Part shown: in pieces, positions 35,521 to 45,646 of the stretch | Numbering within the stretch: position 1 is the first letter of the stretch | Layout: the number at the start of each line of letters is the position of its first letter | NCBI RefSeq assembly: GCF_018449575.1 | Contig: NZ_JAAVUT010000003.1 | Location: forward strand, 1 to 64,000 | DNA from: Sodalis sp. dw_96 | GTDB lineage: Bacteria; Pseudomonadota; Gammaproteobacteria; Enterobacterales; Enterobacteriaceae | Direction: 5' to 3' | Length of the DNA: 64,000 nt | Translations under genes and position numbers: made by a program | Notes under the pieces: model-generated | What the model was told of the DNA's origin: nothing | The model's input: only the letters and a program-made list of their open reading frames with translations | The model's database searches: none

Positions 35521-36486
35521 TCAGACTGCCTCGGCCAGGAGTTTCATCGCCGTTTCCTCATCGGTCACCAGGCCGTTGACCCAGCCGCCGGTTAATACCG
35601 CCTGAATGGCCTGGAATTTTTCACTGCCGCCGGCGAAAGCGATAACCGGTTTATCGGGGTGTGGCCGCATGGAGACGCTGGTGAGCCGGTCATCCATTTC
35701 GCTGACTACCCTAAGTCCGTCGGCGCCGATAAAATGACCGATAATTTCCGCCACCACGCCCGCCTGTGTAAGACGTTCCACCTCGTCGTCGGTGATAAAA
35801 CCGTCGGTATGCAACGGGCAGTGATAATTCAGCTGGCCGATACCGATAAAGGTCACATCCGCCTGCGCCGCTTTATCGGAGACCATGCGGTAAATGCGGT
35901 GATTACACCATAGCTCTTTGTCCGTCAGGCTATCGGCGAACAGCGGCGCCGGCAGGATAAAATACTTGCCCTGGGTTTTTTCCGCCATCCATAACGGCAC
36001 GTCATAACGGGTACAGGAACCGTCCGAGGCAATGGCGCCAATCATCGAGACGCAGCTATGCTGGGGACGATCCAATTGGGCCATTTCATTTATAGTGGCC
36101 CGCAGCGCGCGTCCGGAGCCGACCGCCATGATCTTAGGCTGTTCTTGTTCGGCAAACTGCATCATCACTTCGGCGCCCGCCACCGCAATCATGCTGCTGA
36201 TGCTGTCCGTTTCCATGCCGCCTGAGGGCACCACCTGACAAACCGTTAAATTGAAGCGTTGGGCCAGACGTTCCGACAGGGCGGTACATTCAGCCACAGG
36301 ATGGGTAATGTTCACCCGAACCAGGCCGTTTTCAGACGCCAGGGCCACCAGGCGCTGCGCCGCCTGGCGCGATACGCCCAGCACGTCGGCGATTTCATGT
36401 TGCGTCTTGCCCGCGACGTAATACATCCAGGCGGCCCGCGCGGCCTGATCCAGTTTTCGGAAGCTTTTACTCATCTTCACACTCAT
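35521..36486 (-). CDS. SorC/DeoR-type sugar-binding regulator of the arabinitol locus
   Basis: The product is 321 residues from ATG 36486 (a second ATG at 36474 is possible; neither has a strong ribosome site). An N-terminal helix-turn-helix (KTQHEIADVLGVSRQAAQRLVALA) is followed by a SorC sugar-phosphate-binding domain (about 60-320; MAVGSGRALRATI and GGWVNGLVTDEETA). It diverges from the polyol dehydrogenase operon. Two matching palindromes lie between them. The ligand is probably D-arabinitol, D-xylulose or a phosphate of these; inference from context. Confidence 0.9.
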   Translation of the reverse strand: MSVKMSKSFRKLDQAARAAWMYYVAGKTQHEIADVLGVSRQAAQRLVALASENGLVRVNITHPVAECTALSERLAQRFNLTVCQVVPSGGMETDSISSMIAVAGAEVMMQFAEQEQPKIMAVGSGRALRATINEMAQLDRPQHSCVSMIGAIASDGSCTRYDVPLWMAEKTQGKYFILPAPLFADSLTDKELWCNHRIYRMVSDKAAQADVTFIGIGQLNYHCPLHTDGFITDDEVERLTQAGVVAEIIGHFIGADGLRVVSEMDDRLTSVSMRPHPDKPVIAFAGGSEKFQAIQAVLTGGWVNGLVTDEETAMKLLAEAV

Positions 36487-36550
36487 ATTGTATTTGTGAA
36501 TGAAATATACCCGCCCTGGTCCCGCCCCGTAAATCAATCATTTTTGATAT

Positions 36551-36632
36551 GTGAGCTAAAGCTCATTTAGTGGGCTATTCTTCGATTAAGCTTTCCATCT
36601 AAGCAATTACCCGTTTTGTGAGCTTATGCTCA
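36551..36632. promoter_or_regulatory. Paired palindromic operators between the SorC regulator and the dehydrogenase operon
   Basis: TGTGAGCTAAAGCTCAT (36550-36566) and TGTGAGCTTATGCTCAT (36617-36633) differ at only two central positions and are palindromic (TGAGC...GCTCA). They are 67 bases apart, about six helical turns, and sit in the 173-base divergent promoter. SorC-family proteins are tetramers that bind paired sites, so these are good operator candidates. Confidence 0.7.
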
Positions 36633-36659
36633 TCCACTCTCTGCGAGGTACGATAAGTT

Positions 36660-38060
36660 ATGTCCACTCTTAACCACTTTTTCTGGATGCATATCGGCGC
36701 CGGCTCATTCCATCGCGCCCATCAGGCCTGGTATTTGCACCGCCTGCTGGTGCAGGGCGACCAACGTTGGTCCATCGCCCTGGGCAATATTCGCGACGAC
36801 GCCAAACCGCTGCTGGAAGCATTGACAGCCCAGAAGGGGGAATACGCACTGGAAACCGTGACACCGGCTGGTGAGCGCCAGTATGAAAAGATCACCTCCA
36901 TCCGCAAGGTCATTCCCTGGGACGAACAGCTGACGGCGCTGGTGGCGCAAGGCGCGGCCGCGGATACCCGCATCATCTCTTTTACCGTCACCGAAGGTGG
37001 GTATTACCTGGATACGCATTTTAAACTCGATCAAACCAACCCGGATATCCAGGCGGATCTCAACGGCGGCGCCCGCACCATTTACGGCACCATTGCCCGT
37101 ATTCTGCAAACCCGGCGTGCCCAGGATACCGGCAGCGTCACATTGCTCAGCTGCGATAATGTCCGCCATAACGGCGAACGGTTCCGCGACGGCCTGGCCG
37201 AATTTCTCACCCTGCGCGGAGAAAACGAACTGCTGGCCTGGTTCAAGGCCCATACCACCACCCCCAATACCATGGTGGACCGGATTACTCCCCGTCCGTC
37301 GCCGGATATCGCGGGTCGCGTCAAGCAGGCGCTGAAGATGGACGACCGGGTGCCGGTGATGGGTGAATCCTTTATCCAATGGGTGGTGGAAGACCATTTT
37401 GCCGCCGGTCGTCCGGCATTGGAAAACGTCGGCGTTGAGATGGTGGAGACGGTGGTGCCCTATGAGGAGGCCAAGATCCGTATCCTGAACGCCAGTCATA
37501 GCTGTATTGCCTGGGCCGGCACGTTAATCGGCCAAAGCTATATTCACGAAAGCACCGGTACCGATGCCATCAGGCAGATGGCATACGATTATGTCACCCA
37601 GGATGTCATCCCTTCCCTAACGCCAAGCCCCCTTGATTTGGCCCAATATCGCGATGTGGTGCTGGACAGGTTCAGCAATCCCTATATCCGCGATACCAAC
37701 CAACGGGTGGCCGCCGACGGTTTTTCCAAAATACCGGGCTTTATTACCCCCACCCTGCTCGAGTGCTACCAGCGCGGCCAGCAGCCAAAAGCCACCGCGG
37801 TCCTGCCGGCGCTGTTCTTTATCTTTATGCGGCGCTGGCATGAAGGGGAGCTGCCTTATGCCTATCAGGACGGGATCCTGGACGAAGCCGCTGTCCACGC
37901 CATGTTCACGTCCGCCGATCCGCTGGGGCAGTATGCCCGCGACGGCAAGATGTTCGGCCCCCTGGCCGGCAAGGCGGAATTCGAACAGCTGTTAAGGGAT
38001 ACCGTCGCCCGGCTGGATAGCTGGGTCAAGGCGACTACACGGCTGGCAGCCACCCATTAA
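36660..38060 (+). CDS. dalD: D-arabinitol 4-dehydrogenase-like polyol dehydrogenase (mannitol dehydrogenase family)
   Basis: The product is 466 residues, a long-chain polyol dehydrogenase. The N-terminal nucleotide-binding region shows [19 protein letters not shown], and the catalytic Lys272, Asn277 and His280 (KIRILNASH) follow the family pattern. It resembles Klebsiella D-arabinitol dehydrogenase more than mannitol or fructuronate enzymes. It would oxidise D-arabinitol to D-xylulose with NAD+. It starts an operon with xylulokinase (15-base gap), whose substrate is that product, which supports the call. The symbol is by analogy. Confidence 0.85.
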   Translation: MSTLNHFFWMHIGAGSFHRAHQAWYLHRLLVQGDQRWSIALGNIRDDAKPLLEALTAQKGEYALETVTPAGERQYEKITSIRKVIPWDEQLTALVAQGAAADTRIISFTVTEGGYYLDTHFKLDQTNPDIQADLNGGARTIYGTIARILQTRRAQDTGSVTLLSCDNVRHNGERFRDGLAEFLTLRGENELLAWFKAHTTTPNTMVDRITPRPSPDIAGRVKQALKMDDRVPVMGESFIQWVVEDHFAAGRPALENVGVEMVETVVPYEEAKIRILNASHSCIAWAGTLIGQSYIHESTGTDAIRQMAYDYVTQDVIPSLTPSPLDLAQYRDVVLDRFSNPYIRDTNQRVAADGFSKIPGFITPTLLECYQRGQQPKATAVLPALFFIFMRRWHEGELPYAYQDGILDEAAVHAMFTSADPLGQYARDGKMFGPLAGKAEFEQLLRDTVARLDSWVKATTRLAATH

Positions 38061-38075
38061 TCAAGGGGATCCATT

Positions 38076-39557
38076 ATGTATCTCGGTATTGATTTAGGCA
38101 CTTCGGAGATAAAAATCGTCATTATCGACGACGCCGGCAAGCTGGTGGCCGGCGAAGGGGAGCCCCTGACGGTGCAGCGTCCCCATCCTCACTGGTCCGA
38201 ACAGGATCCCGGCCAGTGGTGGTCCGCCACCAACCTGGCGGTGGGACGGCTGCGCGCCAGCCACCCGGATCTTTGGACCGGGATTCGCGGCATCGGGCTT
38301 TCCGGCCAGATGCATGGCGCGGTATTGCTCGACCAGCACGATCGGGTCCTGCGCCCCGCTATTTTATGGAACGACACACGCAGCGCACAGGAGTGCACAT
38401 TGCTGACCCGGCTGGCGCCGGAGCTACATGAGGTTGCCGGCAACCTGGCCATGCCGGGATTTACCGCGCCTAAATTGCTGTGGGTCGCCGAACATGAGCC
38501 GGCTGTTTTTGCCGCCGTGCACACCGTGCTGTTGCCCAAGGACTACCTGCGGCTGTTGATGAGCGGCGAAAAGGTCTCCGATATGTCCGACGCCGCCGGC
38601 ACCCTGTGGCTGGACGTCGCCAAGCGGGACTGGTCCGACTCAATCCTGGCGGCCTGCGGGCTGAGCCGGGACAATATGCCGTCGCTGGTGGAGGGATCGG
38701 CGCCGTCCGCCTGCCTTAAGGCCGACGTGGCGAGGGCGTGGGGCCTGTCGGAGCAGGTGGTGATCGCCGGCGGCGGCGGTGACAACGCCGCCAGCGCGGT
38801 GGGTATCGGCGCGGTGAATAACGGCGACGCCTTTATTTCGCTGGGCACCTCAGGCGTGATTTTCGCCGTGAATGAAAAATTCCGTCCCAATCCGCAGTCG
38901 GCGGTACACGCCTTTTGCCACGCCCTGCCGGGTCGTTGGCATCAGATGAGCGTTATGCTCACCGCCGCCAGCGCCCTGCGCTGGTTATGCCAGATTCTCG
39001 GCACCCATGAAACCGCCCTGCTGGAGGAGGTGGCCGCGCTGAGCCTCGAGGAGCAAAACCGGGCGCCGATATTTTTGCCTTATCTGTCCGGCGAACGTAC
39101 GCCTCATAACGATCCCATTGCCAGCGGCTCGTTCCACGGGCTGACCCATTCAACGGAACGCGCCGCGCTGGCCTATGCGGTGCTGGAAGGGGTGGCGTTC
39201 GGTCTGGATGACGGGCTGGAAGTGATGAAGCAGGCGGGCAGCCGTATCAGTCAATTCTCCCTGATCGGCGGCGGCGCCAGGAGTCCGTGGTGGGCGCAGC
39301 TGATCGCCGACGTGGTAAAGATTCCGGTGGTCACGCACCGGGACGGCGCGGCGGGCGGCGCATTGGGCGCCGCCCGGCTGGGCTGGCTGGCGGCGGGCGG
39401 CATCGAAGCTGACGTGTGTCGCAAACCGGAGGTGCATGCCCGTTTTGACGCCGACGCCGGACGCGCCGGACAATTGGAAAGCCGTTTGAAACGCTACCGC
39501 CTGTTTTATCAGCAGCAGGTGGCGGCGAGAGCGCTGGCCCCTACAAACGTTTTATAA
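38076..39557 (+). CDS. xylB: D-xylulokinase
   Basis: This 493-residue FGGY carbohydrate kinase has the N-terminal ATP-binding segment GIDLGTSEIK and substrate region SGQMHGAVLLD (typical of XylB). A central GGGGDNAASAVG and a C-terminal SLIGGGARSPWW segment complete the pattern. It phosphorylates D-xylulose to xylulose-5-phosphate for the pentose phosphate pathway. Its place directly behind the dehydrogenase makes it the second catabolic step. A GGGGATCC-ATT context precedes the ATG. Confidence 0.93.
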   Translation: MYLGIDLGTSEIKIVIIDDAGKLVAGEGEPLTVQRPHPHWSEQDPGQWWSATNLAVGRLRASHPDLWTGIRGIGLSGQMHGAVLLDQHDRVLRPAILWNDTRSAQECTLLTRLAPELHEVAGNLAMPGFTAPKLLWVAEHEPAVFAAVHTVLLPKDYLRLLMSGEKVSDMSDAAGTLWLDVAKRDWSDSILAACGLSRDNMPSLVEGSAPSACLKADVARAWGLSEQVVIAGGGGDNAASAVGIGAVNNGDAFISLGTSGVIFAVNEKFRPNPQSAVHAFCHALPGRWHQMSVMLTAASALRWLCQILGTHETALLEEVAALSLEEQNRAPIFLPYLSGERTPHNDPIASGSFHGLTHSTERAALAYAVLEGVAFGLDDGLEVMKQAGSRISQFSLIGGGARSPWWAQLIADVVKIPVVTHRDGAAGGALGAARLGWLAAGGIEADVCRKPEVHARFDADAGRAGQLESRLKRYRLFYQQQVAARALAPTNVL

Positions 39558-39624
39558 GCAGAAAAGAACATCAGTCTTACGAAGTGACCTCTACCCAACG
39601 TAACAAACAAAAGGAAGGATTTTA

Positions 39625-40584
39625 ATGAAAAAAGTATTCATGAGTCTTCTGTTGGCTTTGGCAACGGTGACGGTATCGGCTCACGCCGCGGATAAAATCA
39701 AGGTGGGTTTTGCCAACCGGACCCTGAACGGCGCCTTCTTTAACGGCCTGACTGAGTATATGAAGATTCACGCCAAAGAGCGCGGATACGATTTGATCAC
39801 CACCGATGCCCGTGGGGATTTGAACAAACAAATCTCCGATGTGGAGGATATGATTTCCCAAGGGATTAATTACCTGGTGCTAAATCCGCAGGATCCGGAA
39901 GCCGGTATGCGCATTACGCAGATCGCTAAACGCGCGGGCATACCCACCGTTATCCTGGACAGTGATATCTCCCTCGACGCGCCGGTCATTACCCGGGTAC
40001 AGGCCAATAATGCCAAAGACAATATCGAGATCGGCGAGTATGCGGTACAGCAATTCGGCAATAAGCCGATGAACTGCGTCGTCATCAGCGGCAATCAAGG
40101 CAATCTGGTGGGTGAAGCCCGGCGCACCAATTTTGTCCGCGGCGTCATGGAAGCCCAGCTCAGGAAATATAACCAGACCAATCTCACCATCGTCAGCCAG
40201 GGCTGGGGCAACTGGGATCAGCAGGGCGCCCAGAAAGCCATGGAAGATATCATTGTCGCCCAAGGCAACAAGATCAACTGCGTTTACAGCGAAATGGACG
40301 ATATGGCCCTTGGCGCAATACTCTCCCTGAAAGCCGCCAACAGGCTGCAGGATGTCAAGGTCTATGCCCATGACGGCTACAAAAAAGGCCTGGAAGCCAT
40401 CGAACGCGGCGACTTGCAGGCTACCGCCGCCAATAATCCCAATACCCTGACGGATACCGCCCTGGGGGTTATCGCCAAATATGCCGCCGGCAATAAGGAT
40501 TTCCCGGACTATGTCTATACCCCCACCATCATGATTAACAAAGATAACGTTAAACAAGTCTACGATCCCAAGTCGCTTTTCTAA
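39625..40584 (+). CDS. Ribose-type periplasmic sugar/polyol-binding protein
   Basis: The product is 319 residues with a signal peptide ending VSAHA-A (cleavage near 21). It is a periplasmic-binding protein of the RbsB/XylF group: KIKVGFANRTLNGAFF, LITTDARGDLNKQISDVEDMI, and a C-terminal hinge segment. As the first gene of the transporter set it probably delivers D-arabinitol or a related pentitol. GGAAGG supplies a ribosome site. A GC-rich stem-loop after the stop separates it from the ATPase gene. Confidence 0.92.
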   Translation: MKKVFMSLLLALATVTVSAHAADKIKVGFANRTLNGAFFNGLTEYMKIHAKERGYDLITTDARGDLNKQISDVEDMISQGINYLVLNPQDPEAGMRITQIAKRAGIPTVILDSDISLDAPVITRVQANNAKDNIEIGEYAVQQFGNKPMNCVVISGNQGNLVGEARRTNFVRGVMEAQLRKYNQTNLTIVSQGWGNWDQQGAQKAMEDIIVAQGNKINCVYSEMDDMALGAILSLKAANRLQDVKVYAHDGYKKGLEAIERGDLQATAANNPNTLTDTALGVIAKYAAGNKDFPDYVYTPTIMINKDNVKQVYDPKSLF

Positions 40585-40590
40585 AGCCGT

Positions 40591-40611
40591 CCCCCCTTGT
40601 CATGAGGGGGG
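40591..40611 (+). terminator. Intercistronic stem-loop after the binding-protein gene
   Basis: CCCCCCT...AGGGGGG forms a 7-bp G-C stem with a 7-base loop between the binding-protein and ATPase genes. There is no T-run. It probably stabilises the upstream mRNA or attenuates, giving excess binding protein, as in other ABC operons. Confidence 0.6.
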
Positions 40612-40630
40612 CTGAAAAAGAGGTGTTGTC

Positions 40631-42130
40631 ATGGACCAGTATGCGGTCGTTATCGATAACGTGAAAAAAAGTTTCGGCGGCGTCCATGCGCTGAAAAATA
40701 TAGACCTGAAGGTGAAGCATGGCACTATTCACGCCATCGTCGGTGAAAACGGCGCCGGTAAATCGACGCTGATGAAGATACTTTCCGGTATCTATATCAA
40801 GGACAGCGGCACCATTGCCATCAATGGCAAAGAAGTCCACTTCACTTCGCCGAAGCAAAGCCGGGAAAATAACATCGGCATTATTTATCAGGAACTGGCC
40901 CTCTCACCGGATCTGACCGTGGCGGAAAATATCTTCCTCGGCGATCTGGGTTTTGGCGGTCTTTTTATCAATTGGAAAAAAATGAACCAGAAGGCCGGCC
41001 GTGTGCTGTCGAATCTGGGTTTCCAAATACCGCCCACTGCCCGTCTCGGCAGTTTGAGCGTGGCATATCAGCAAATGGTGGAAATTGCCAAATCCTTGGC
41101 CAGGGATGTCAAGATATTGATCCTGGACGAACCCTCGGCGGTATTATCAAGCCGGGAAATCGATATTTTATTCAGCCAGTTGAAACTGCTGAAGGGACAA
41201 GGCGTCACCATCCTGTATATATCCCACCGGCTCGATGAAATATTTGCCATCGCCGATGCGATTACCGTGATTAAAGACGGCGAAACCGTCACCGATCTGG
41301 ACCCTAAAACCTGCACGGAAGAGGACATCATTTCCAGCATGGTGGGCCGTAAATTCGAAAATCTTTACCCGGCGAAAAACAGTCCGGGGGAAGAGGTGAT
41401 CCTGGAAGTACGGGGTATGTCCACCAAATCATTGCTCAATGATATCAACCTTATCGCCAGAAAGGGTGAAATCGTCGGCCTGGCGGGATTGGTGGGCTCC
41501 GGCCGTACGGAAATATCGCGCTGCCTGTTCGGTCTCGACCGGATGAGCAGCGGTAAAGTGTTCAAAAACGGCAAGGAAATCAACATCAAACATCCCGCCG
41601 ATGCCATGCGGCAAGGTATCGGATTGGTACCGGAAAACAGAAAAGAGCAAGGAGCGATTTTATCCCGCCCCATTCGGGAAAATATGACCTTGTCCAGTTT
41701 AAAACGTGTTTGTTATAAATTCGGCATTATCAATTACCGTAATGAAAAATCCTTCAGCGAGAAATCCCGGCAACGGTTGGCGATTAAATTGGGGTCTATC
41801 GAAGATCCCATATCCAGTCTTAGCGGCGGCAACCAGCAAAAAGTGGTTATCGCCAAATGGCTGAATACCGATTGTGATTTGCTGATTCTTGATGAGCCCA
41901 CCCGCGGGGTCGACGTCGGCGCCAAGGTGGAAATCTATAACGTCATCCATGAGTTAGCGAAAAAGGGCTATGCCATTATTGTTATTTCTTCCGAAATGAT
42001 TGAGGTTATTTCCCTCGCCCATCGGGTGTATGTCATGAGCGAAGGATCCATAACCACCGAATTGCAGGGCCCTCAAATCACCGAAGAAAACATCATGAGA
42101 TTCGCCATACCTAAACGTGCTTTAGCGTAA
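40631..42130 (+). CDS. Sugar ABC transporter ATPase (RbsA/XylG type, two ATP-binding domains)
   Basis: The product is 499 residues with two tandem ABC domains, as in RbsA, AraG and XylG. Walker A of the first is GENGAGKST (about residue 38). The second has the degenerate GLVGSGRTE usual in this family. Signature LSGGNQQKV and Walker B LLILDEPTRGVD lie in the second half. It energises uptake with the binding protein and permease. TGTTGTC-ATG has only a weak ribosome site after GAGG. Confidence 0.94.
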   Translation: MDQYAVVIDNVKKSFGGVHALKNIDLKVKHGTIHAIVGENGAGKSTLMKILSGIYIKDSGTIAINGKEVHFTSPKQSRENNIGIIYQELALSPDLTVAENIFLGDLGFGGLFINWKKMNQKAGRVLSNLGFQIPPTARLGSLSVAYQQMVEIAKSLARDVKILILDEPSAVLSSREIDILFSQLKLLKGQGVTILYISHRLDEIFAIADAITVIKDGETVTDLDPKTCTEEDIISSMVGRKFENLYPAKNSPGEEVILEVRGMSTKSLLNDINLIARKGEIVGLAGLVGSGRTEISRCLFGLDRMSSGKVFKNGKEINIKHPADAMRQGIGLVPENRKEQGAILSRPIRENMTLSSLKRVCYKFGIINYRNEKSFSEKSRQRLAIKLGSIEDPISSLSGGNQQKVVIAKWLNTDCDLLILDEPTRGVDVGAKVEIYNVIHELAKKGYAIIVISSEMIEVISLAHRVYVMSEGSITTELQGPQITEENIMRFAIPKRALA

Positions 42131-42143
42131 ATGAGGAAAGATT

Positions 42144-43124
42144 ATGGAAACGGTAACCCATTCCACTGCATCGACGGGTTTCGCCCTGCGGGCCAAAGTG
42201 CTGAAATTTTTCTCCAATAACTCTACGTTGTTGGTGTTTTTTGTCATGCTGATTGTCGCCAATTTTTTATCCGACCGGTTTTACAGCCCGGAAAACATTA
42301 CCAATGTCCTTAGGCAAAGCGTGCCGCTGGGGCTGGCGGCTATCGGCATGCTGTTCGTTATTCTCACCGGCGGTATCGATTTATCGGTGGGGTCGATTAT
42401 GGCCCTGGTGTCGGTGGCGGTGGCGCTGTTGATTCCGGAAATCGGCGTTTTGCCGGCCATCGTGGCGGGTGTGGGTATCGCCACCCTCGTCGGGGCCGCC
42501 GCCGGTTGTCTGGTGACCTTTTTTAATATCGCGCCGTTTATTTCCACCCTGGCCATGATGACCATCGCCCGCGGTTTGGCGCTGATCGTGTCCAAGGGGC
42601 AACCCATATTTATCGACGATGTGTCCTACGTCAATTTTGGTACCGGTTATTTGTTCGGACTGCCGTTGCCGGTCTACGTCTTTATCGCTTTTGCCCTGAT
42701 CGCCCATTTCGTTTACCAGTATACGGTGTTCGGACGCCTGGTGATTTCCATCGGTTCCAATGAAACGGCCACGCGCTTTGCCGGCGTGCGGGTGGATTGG
42801 TATAAATTCGCCGTGTATGCCTTAAGCGGACTGGCCTGCGGCCTGGCGGGTGTGCTGGCGTCCACCCGGACCGGGGTCGGATCGCCGGTAATGTCCATCG
42901 GCTTTGAACTGGACGTCATCGCGGCGGTGGTGGTGGGCGGCGCCAGCCTGGCGGGGGGCAAGGGGACGGTGGTGAATACCATTATCGGCGTGCTGATCCT
43001 AAGCATCATCTCCAACCTGATGAACCTCATGAATATCTCCGGCTATAACCAGCAGGTGGTGAAAGGGGCGATTATTATCATCGCCGTGATGCTGGAAAGT
43101 TTTAAATCCCGGGCGCGGGCCTAA
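42144..43124 (+). CDS. Sugar ABC transporter permease (RbsC/XylH/AraH type)
   Basis: The product is 326 residues with about ten membrane segments. RbsC-type landmarks are the AIGMLFVILTGGIDLSVGS segment and SNETATRFAGVRVDWYK cytoplasmic loop. It completes the binding protein-ATPase-permease set 13 bases after the ATPase stop. The substrate is inferred from the dehydrogenase and kinase genes upstream. Confidence 0.94.
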   Translation: METVTHSTASTGFALRAKVLKFFSNNSTLLVFFVMLIVANFLSDRFYSPENITNVLRQSVPLGLAAIGMLFVILTGGIDLSVGSIMALVSVAVALLIPEIGVLPAIVAGVGIATLVGAAAGCLVTFFNIAPFISTLAMMTIARGLALIVSKGQPIFIDDVSYVNFGTGYLFGLPLPVYVFIAFALIAHFVYQYTVFGRLVISIGSNETATRFAGVRVDWYKFAVYALSGLACGLAGVLASTRTGVGSPVMSIGFELDVIAAVVVGGASLAGGKGTVVNTIIGVLILSIISNLMNLMNISGYNQQVVKGAIIIIAVMLESFKSRARA

Positions 43125-43218
43125 TCCAATGGATGTTTTCAGCGGGCCGGACTATGTTGAGAGTCACGCCATGTCGGCCCCGGCACCGGAACGGGGCTTT
43201 TGAAACACCAGGAGCATC

Positions 43219-44004
43219 ATGAACCCGTTACCCTCTCATCGTTTGGCCATCGCCGGCCAAATCGTCGCCGAAGCGGCTGAGCTGGCTTTATGGCATTTTT
43301 CACGTCGGGCCGGGCTTCAGCTTAACAGCAAACGCAGCCAGGATTTTGTTTCCGAGGCCGATATGGCGGTGGAGCGATTGATCCGCGATCGCCTGCAACA
43401 GCATTTTCCCGCCGATAACGTCGTCGGCGAAGAGCTGGGGGGCGAGCTGGGCCAGGCGGCCAGCTGGGTTATCGATCCCATTGACGGCACGGCGAATTTT
43501 TTACGCGGCTCGCCGTTATGGGGTGTTTCCCTCGGCCTGCTGGAGGGGCAAAAACCGGTGATGGGGGTGGTGGCGCTGCCGGTGCTCAACGAGCTGCTGG
43601 CCGCTGAAACCGGCCAAGGCGTATTTAGCCAGGGGCGGCCCTTTGCCCGTGATAGTCGCTTTGCCGAAGTGAAGATGGTGTCCCTCGGCGACAGCGCCGA
43701 TGACCGGCTGACGGACGCGGCGGCCTTTTATCAAGGCCTGCGCCGGGCGGAGTGGTCGGTGGAATGTTATCGCTGCACCACGGTGGGCATGGTATTTGCG
43801 GCCAAGGGTCTGGTTGACGGCCATTTGCAGCGACGTACCACGCTGTGGGACATCGCCGGCGGCCTGGTTATTTGCGCCGAGGCCGGACTGGAGGTCACCC
43901 ATGCCTTCCGGGACGGCAATATCCGCTATATGTCCGTGGCGGCCGGTACGGCCTCCCTGATGGAAGCCGTGCGGCCGCTGTGGCCGGACCTGAGGCCGTG
44001 CTAA
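43219..44004 (+). CDS. Inositol monophosphatase-family sugar-phosphate phosphatase
   Basis: The product is 261 residues with the metal-binding motifs of the IMPase family: GEELGG (Glu ligands), WVIDPIDGTANFLRG and LWDIAGG. Members hydrolyse inositol-, fructose-1,6-bis- or other sugar phosphates, or PAP. It follows the permease by 94 bases with GGAGC before the ATG, at the end of the polyol operon. It could remove a dead-end phosphorylated polyol, but that is a guess; it may also be expressed on its own. Confidence 0.88.
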   Translation: MNPLPSHRLAIAGQIVAEAAELALWHFSRRAGLQLNSKRSQDFVSEADMAVERLIRDRLQQHFPADNVVGEELGGELGQAASWVIDPIDGTANFLRGSPLWGVSLGLLEGQKPVMGVVALPVLNELLAAETGQGVFSQGRPFARDSRFAEVKMVSLGDSADDRLTDAAAFYQGLRRAEWSVECYRCTTVGMVFAAKGLVDGHLQRRTTLWDIAGGLVICAEAGLEVTHAFRDGNIRYMSVAAGTASLMEAVRPLWPDLRPC

Positions 44005-44074
44005 GGATATGCCGGACCCTGTAACCTCAACGAATCCTGTTGCCGATATGCCGGACCTGCACTCATGCTAACGC

Positions 44075-45499
44075 CTACTGACCGATATGCCGCAGCTTTT
44101 TACCTGACATCAGGTTGCGTTCGATTTTTTCCAGAGTGATGTTTTTGGTCTCCGGGATCAACACATAGGTAATGACCACGAACAGCACGTTCAACGCGGT
44201 GTAACACCAGAAGGTTGCGGCGGCGCCGATAAGGTTCATCATCGTCAGGAAAGTGGCGCCGATAATCATATTGGCCACCCAATTGGTGGTGGTGGAACAG
44301 GTAATGCCGAAGTCGCGGCTTTTCAGCGGCTGGATTTCTGAGCACAGGATCCAGACCACCGGCGCGGCGCTCATGGCATAACCGGCGATACACATCATGG
44401 TCATGCCCACCGACAGATACGAAATGCCTGCAGAATGATTACCGTCATTAATCAGTTGCAGGCAGATTCCCAGCATTAGCGTTCCGACGGCGATTACCGT
44501 AAAGCCGATTTTCAGCGCCGGCTTACGGCCGGCTTTGTCCACCATGCCGATGGCGATAAATGTCGCCAGCACAAAGGTCAATCCCACCACCACCGTGGCG
44601 ATCATTTGCTGGAAGGTACTGGTAAACCCGGCCAGGCTGAATATTTTCGGCGCGTAATACATGATGATATTCATCCCGGTGAACTGCTGCATGGCCTGTA
44701 ACAACATACCGAGGAACACCGCGCGCCGCACGTTGCTGTTGCTCTTGAACAAGCCCCAGCCATTCTGTTTCAGTTTGAGGCTCTCGCGGATGTCGTTCAG
44801 CTCCTGGCGCGCTTTTTCCGACGTATCGCGCAGCATCCGCAGCACTTTTTCCGCCTCGATATGCCGTCCCTTGGACGCCAGCCAGCGCGGGCTGTTCGGC
44901 AGGAAAAACACCGCCGCCAGCAGAATAATCGCCGGCAGGCACAGCACGCCTAGCATAGCGCGCCAATTACCGCTGGCGCTGAAGGCGGTATCGGATAAAA
45001 AGGCCAGCAGTATGCCCAGCGTCACCATAAGCTGGTACATGGCGATCAGTTTTCCCCGCACCGATTCGGTGGCCATTTCCGACAGATAGAGTGGGGCGGT
45101 GTAGGAGGCGATGCCGATGGCGAACCCCAGGACCACCCGGCTGAGCAGCAGGTATTCCGGCGACTGGGCCAACGCCGAACCGACGGAGCCGAAAATAAAC
45201 AGCACCGCGCCGATCATCAGGCTGTATTTGCGTCCGAGACGTGAGGAAAACCAGCCATTGGCCAATGCTCCCAGCGCGGCGCCCAGCATCATGCTGCTGA
45301 CTATCCACTCCTGCAATTGATTGCTCAGGGAAAAATGCGCGGTAATCAGCGGTAATGCGCCGGCGATAACGCCGATATCCAGCCCGAACAGTAGCCCGGC
45401 CATGGCGGCGGTGAAAGAGATAAACAGGTTTAAAAACCGGGCGTTGCCCGGAGCCGGGATGATGGCGGCGGGTGTTTGATATTCTCCAGACAATGACAT
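44075..45499 (-). CDS. araE: Arabinose-proton symporter AraE (sugar porter, major facilitator superfamily)
   Basis: The product is 474 residues (E. coli AraE 472) with 12 membrane segments. Sugar-porter signatures are present: [28 protein letters not shown] and [12 protein letters not shown]. Long stretches (for example [21 protein letters not shown] and [16 protein letters not shown]) are as in AraE; GalP is the next closest relative. It imports L-arabinose with protons. It is convergent with the polyol operon and no araBAD or araC is nearby, so the substrate could be another pentose. Confidence 0.88.
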   Translation of the reverse strand: MSLSGEYQTPAAIIPAPGNARFLNLFISFTAAMAGLLFGLDIGVIAGALPLITAHFSLSNQLQEWIVSSMMLGAALGALANGWFSSRLGRKYSLMIGAVLFIFGSVGSALAQSPEYLLLSRVVLGFAIGIASYTAPLYLSEMATESVRGKLIAMYQLMVTLGILLAFLSDTAFSASGNWRAMLGVLCLPAIILLAAVFFLPNSPRWLASKGRHIEAEKVLRMLRDTSEKARQELNDIRESLKLKQNGWGLFKSNSNVRRAVFLGMLLQAMQQFTGMNIIMYYAPKIFSLAGFTSTFQQMIATVVVGLTFVLATFIAIGMVDKAGRKPALKIGFTVIAVGTLMLGICLQLINDGNHSAGISYLSVGMTMMCIAGYAMSAAPVVWILCSEIQPLKSRDFGITCSTTTNWVANMIIGATFLTMMNLIGAAATFWCYTALNVLFVVITYVLIPETKNITLEKIERNLMSGKKLRHIGQ

Positions 45500-45626
45500 G
45501 GTAAGCTCCGTAGACGACTCAACAACGGCGAATGGCCGGGCGAAGTGCTACCATGGAACCCTATTGCCGCACACCGTGAGGTCATGGCGGCTAAAGATAT
45601 ACACTTTCCTGCTGCTAACGGCGTAT

Positions 45627-45646
45627 TTGTGATAGGCGCATCACAA
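45627..45646. promoter_or_regulatory. Perfect palindrome TTGTGAT-N6-ATCACAA between araE and cbpA
   Basis: The halves match CRP half sites exactly, but the spacer between TGTGA and TCACA is 8 bases instead of 6. It lies about 130 bases upstream of araE and 230 upstream of cbpA. Either a CRP-family site with unusual spacing or another factor's operator is possible. The rest of the 378-base gap shows no gene. Confidence 0.45.

Noticed and set aside
37366-37400. Idea that the dehydrogenase at 36660 is mannitol or fructuronate dehydrogenase
   Set aside because: Its N-terminal and central motifs resemble D-arabinitol dehydrogenase, and the adjacent xylulokinase fits D-xylulose as the product.
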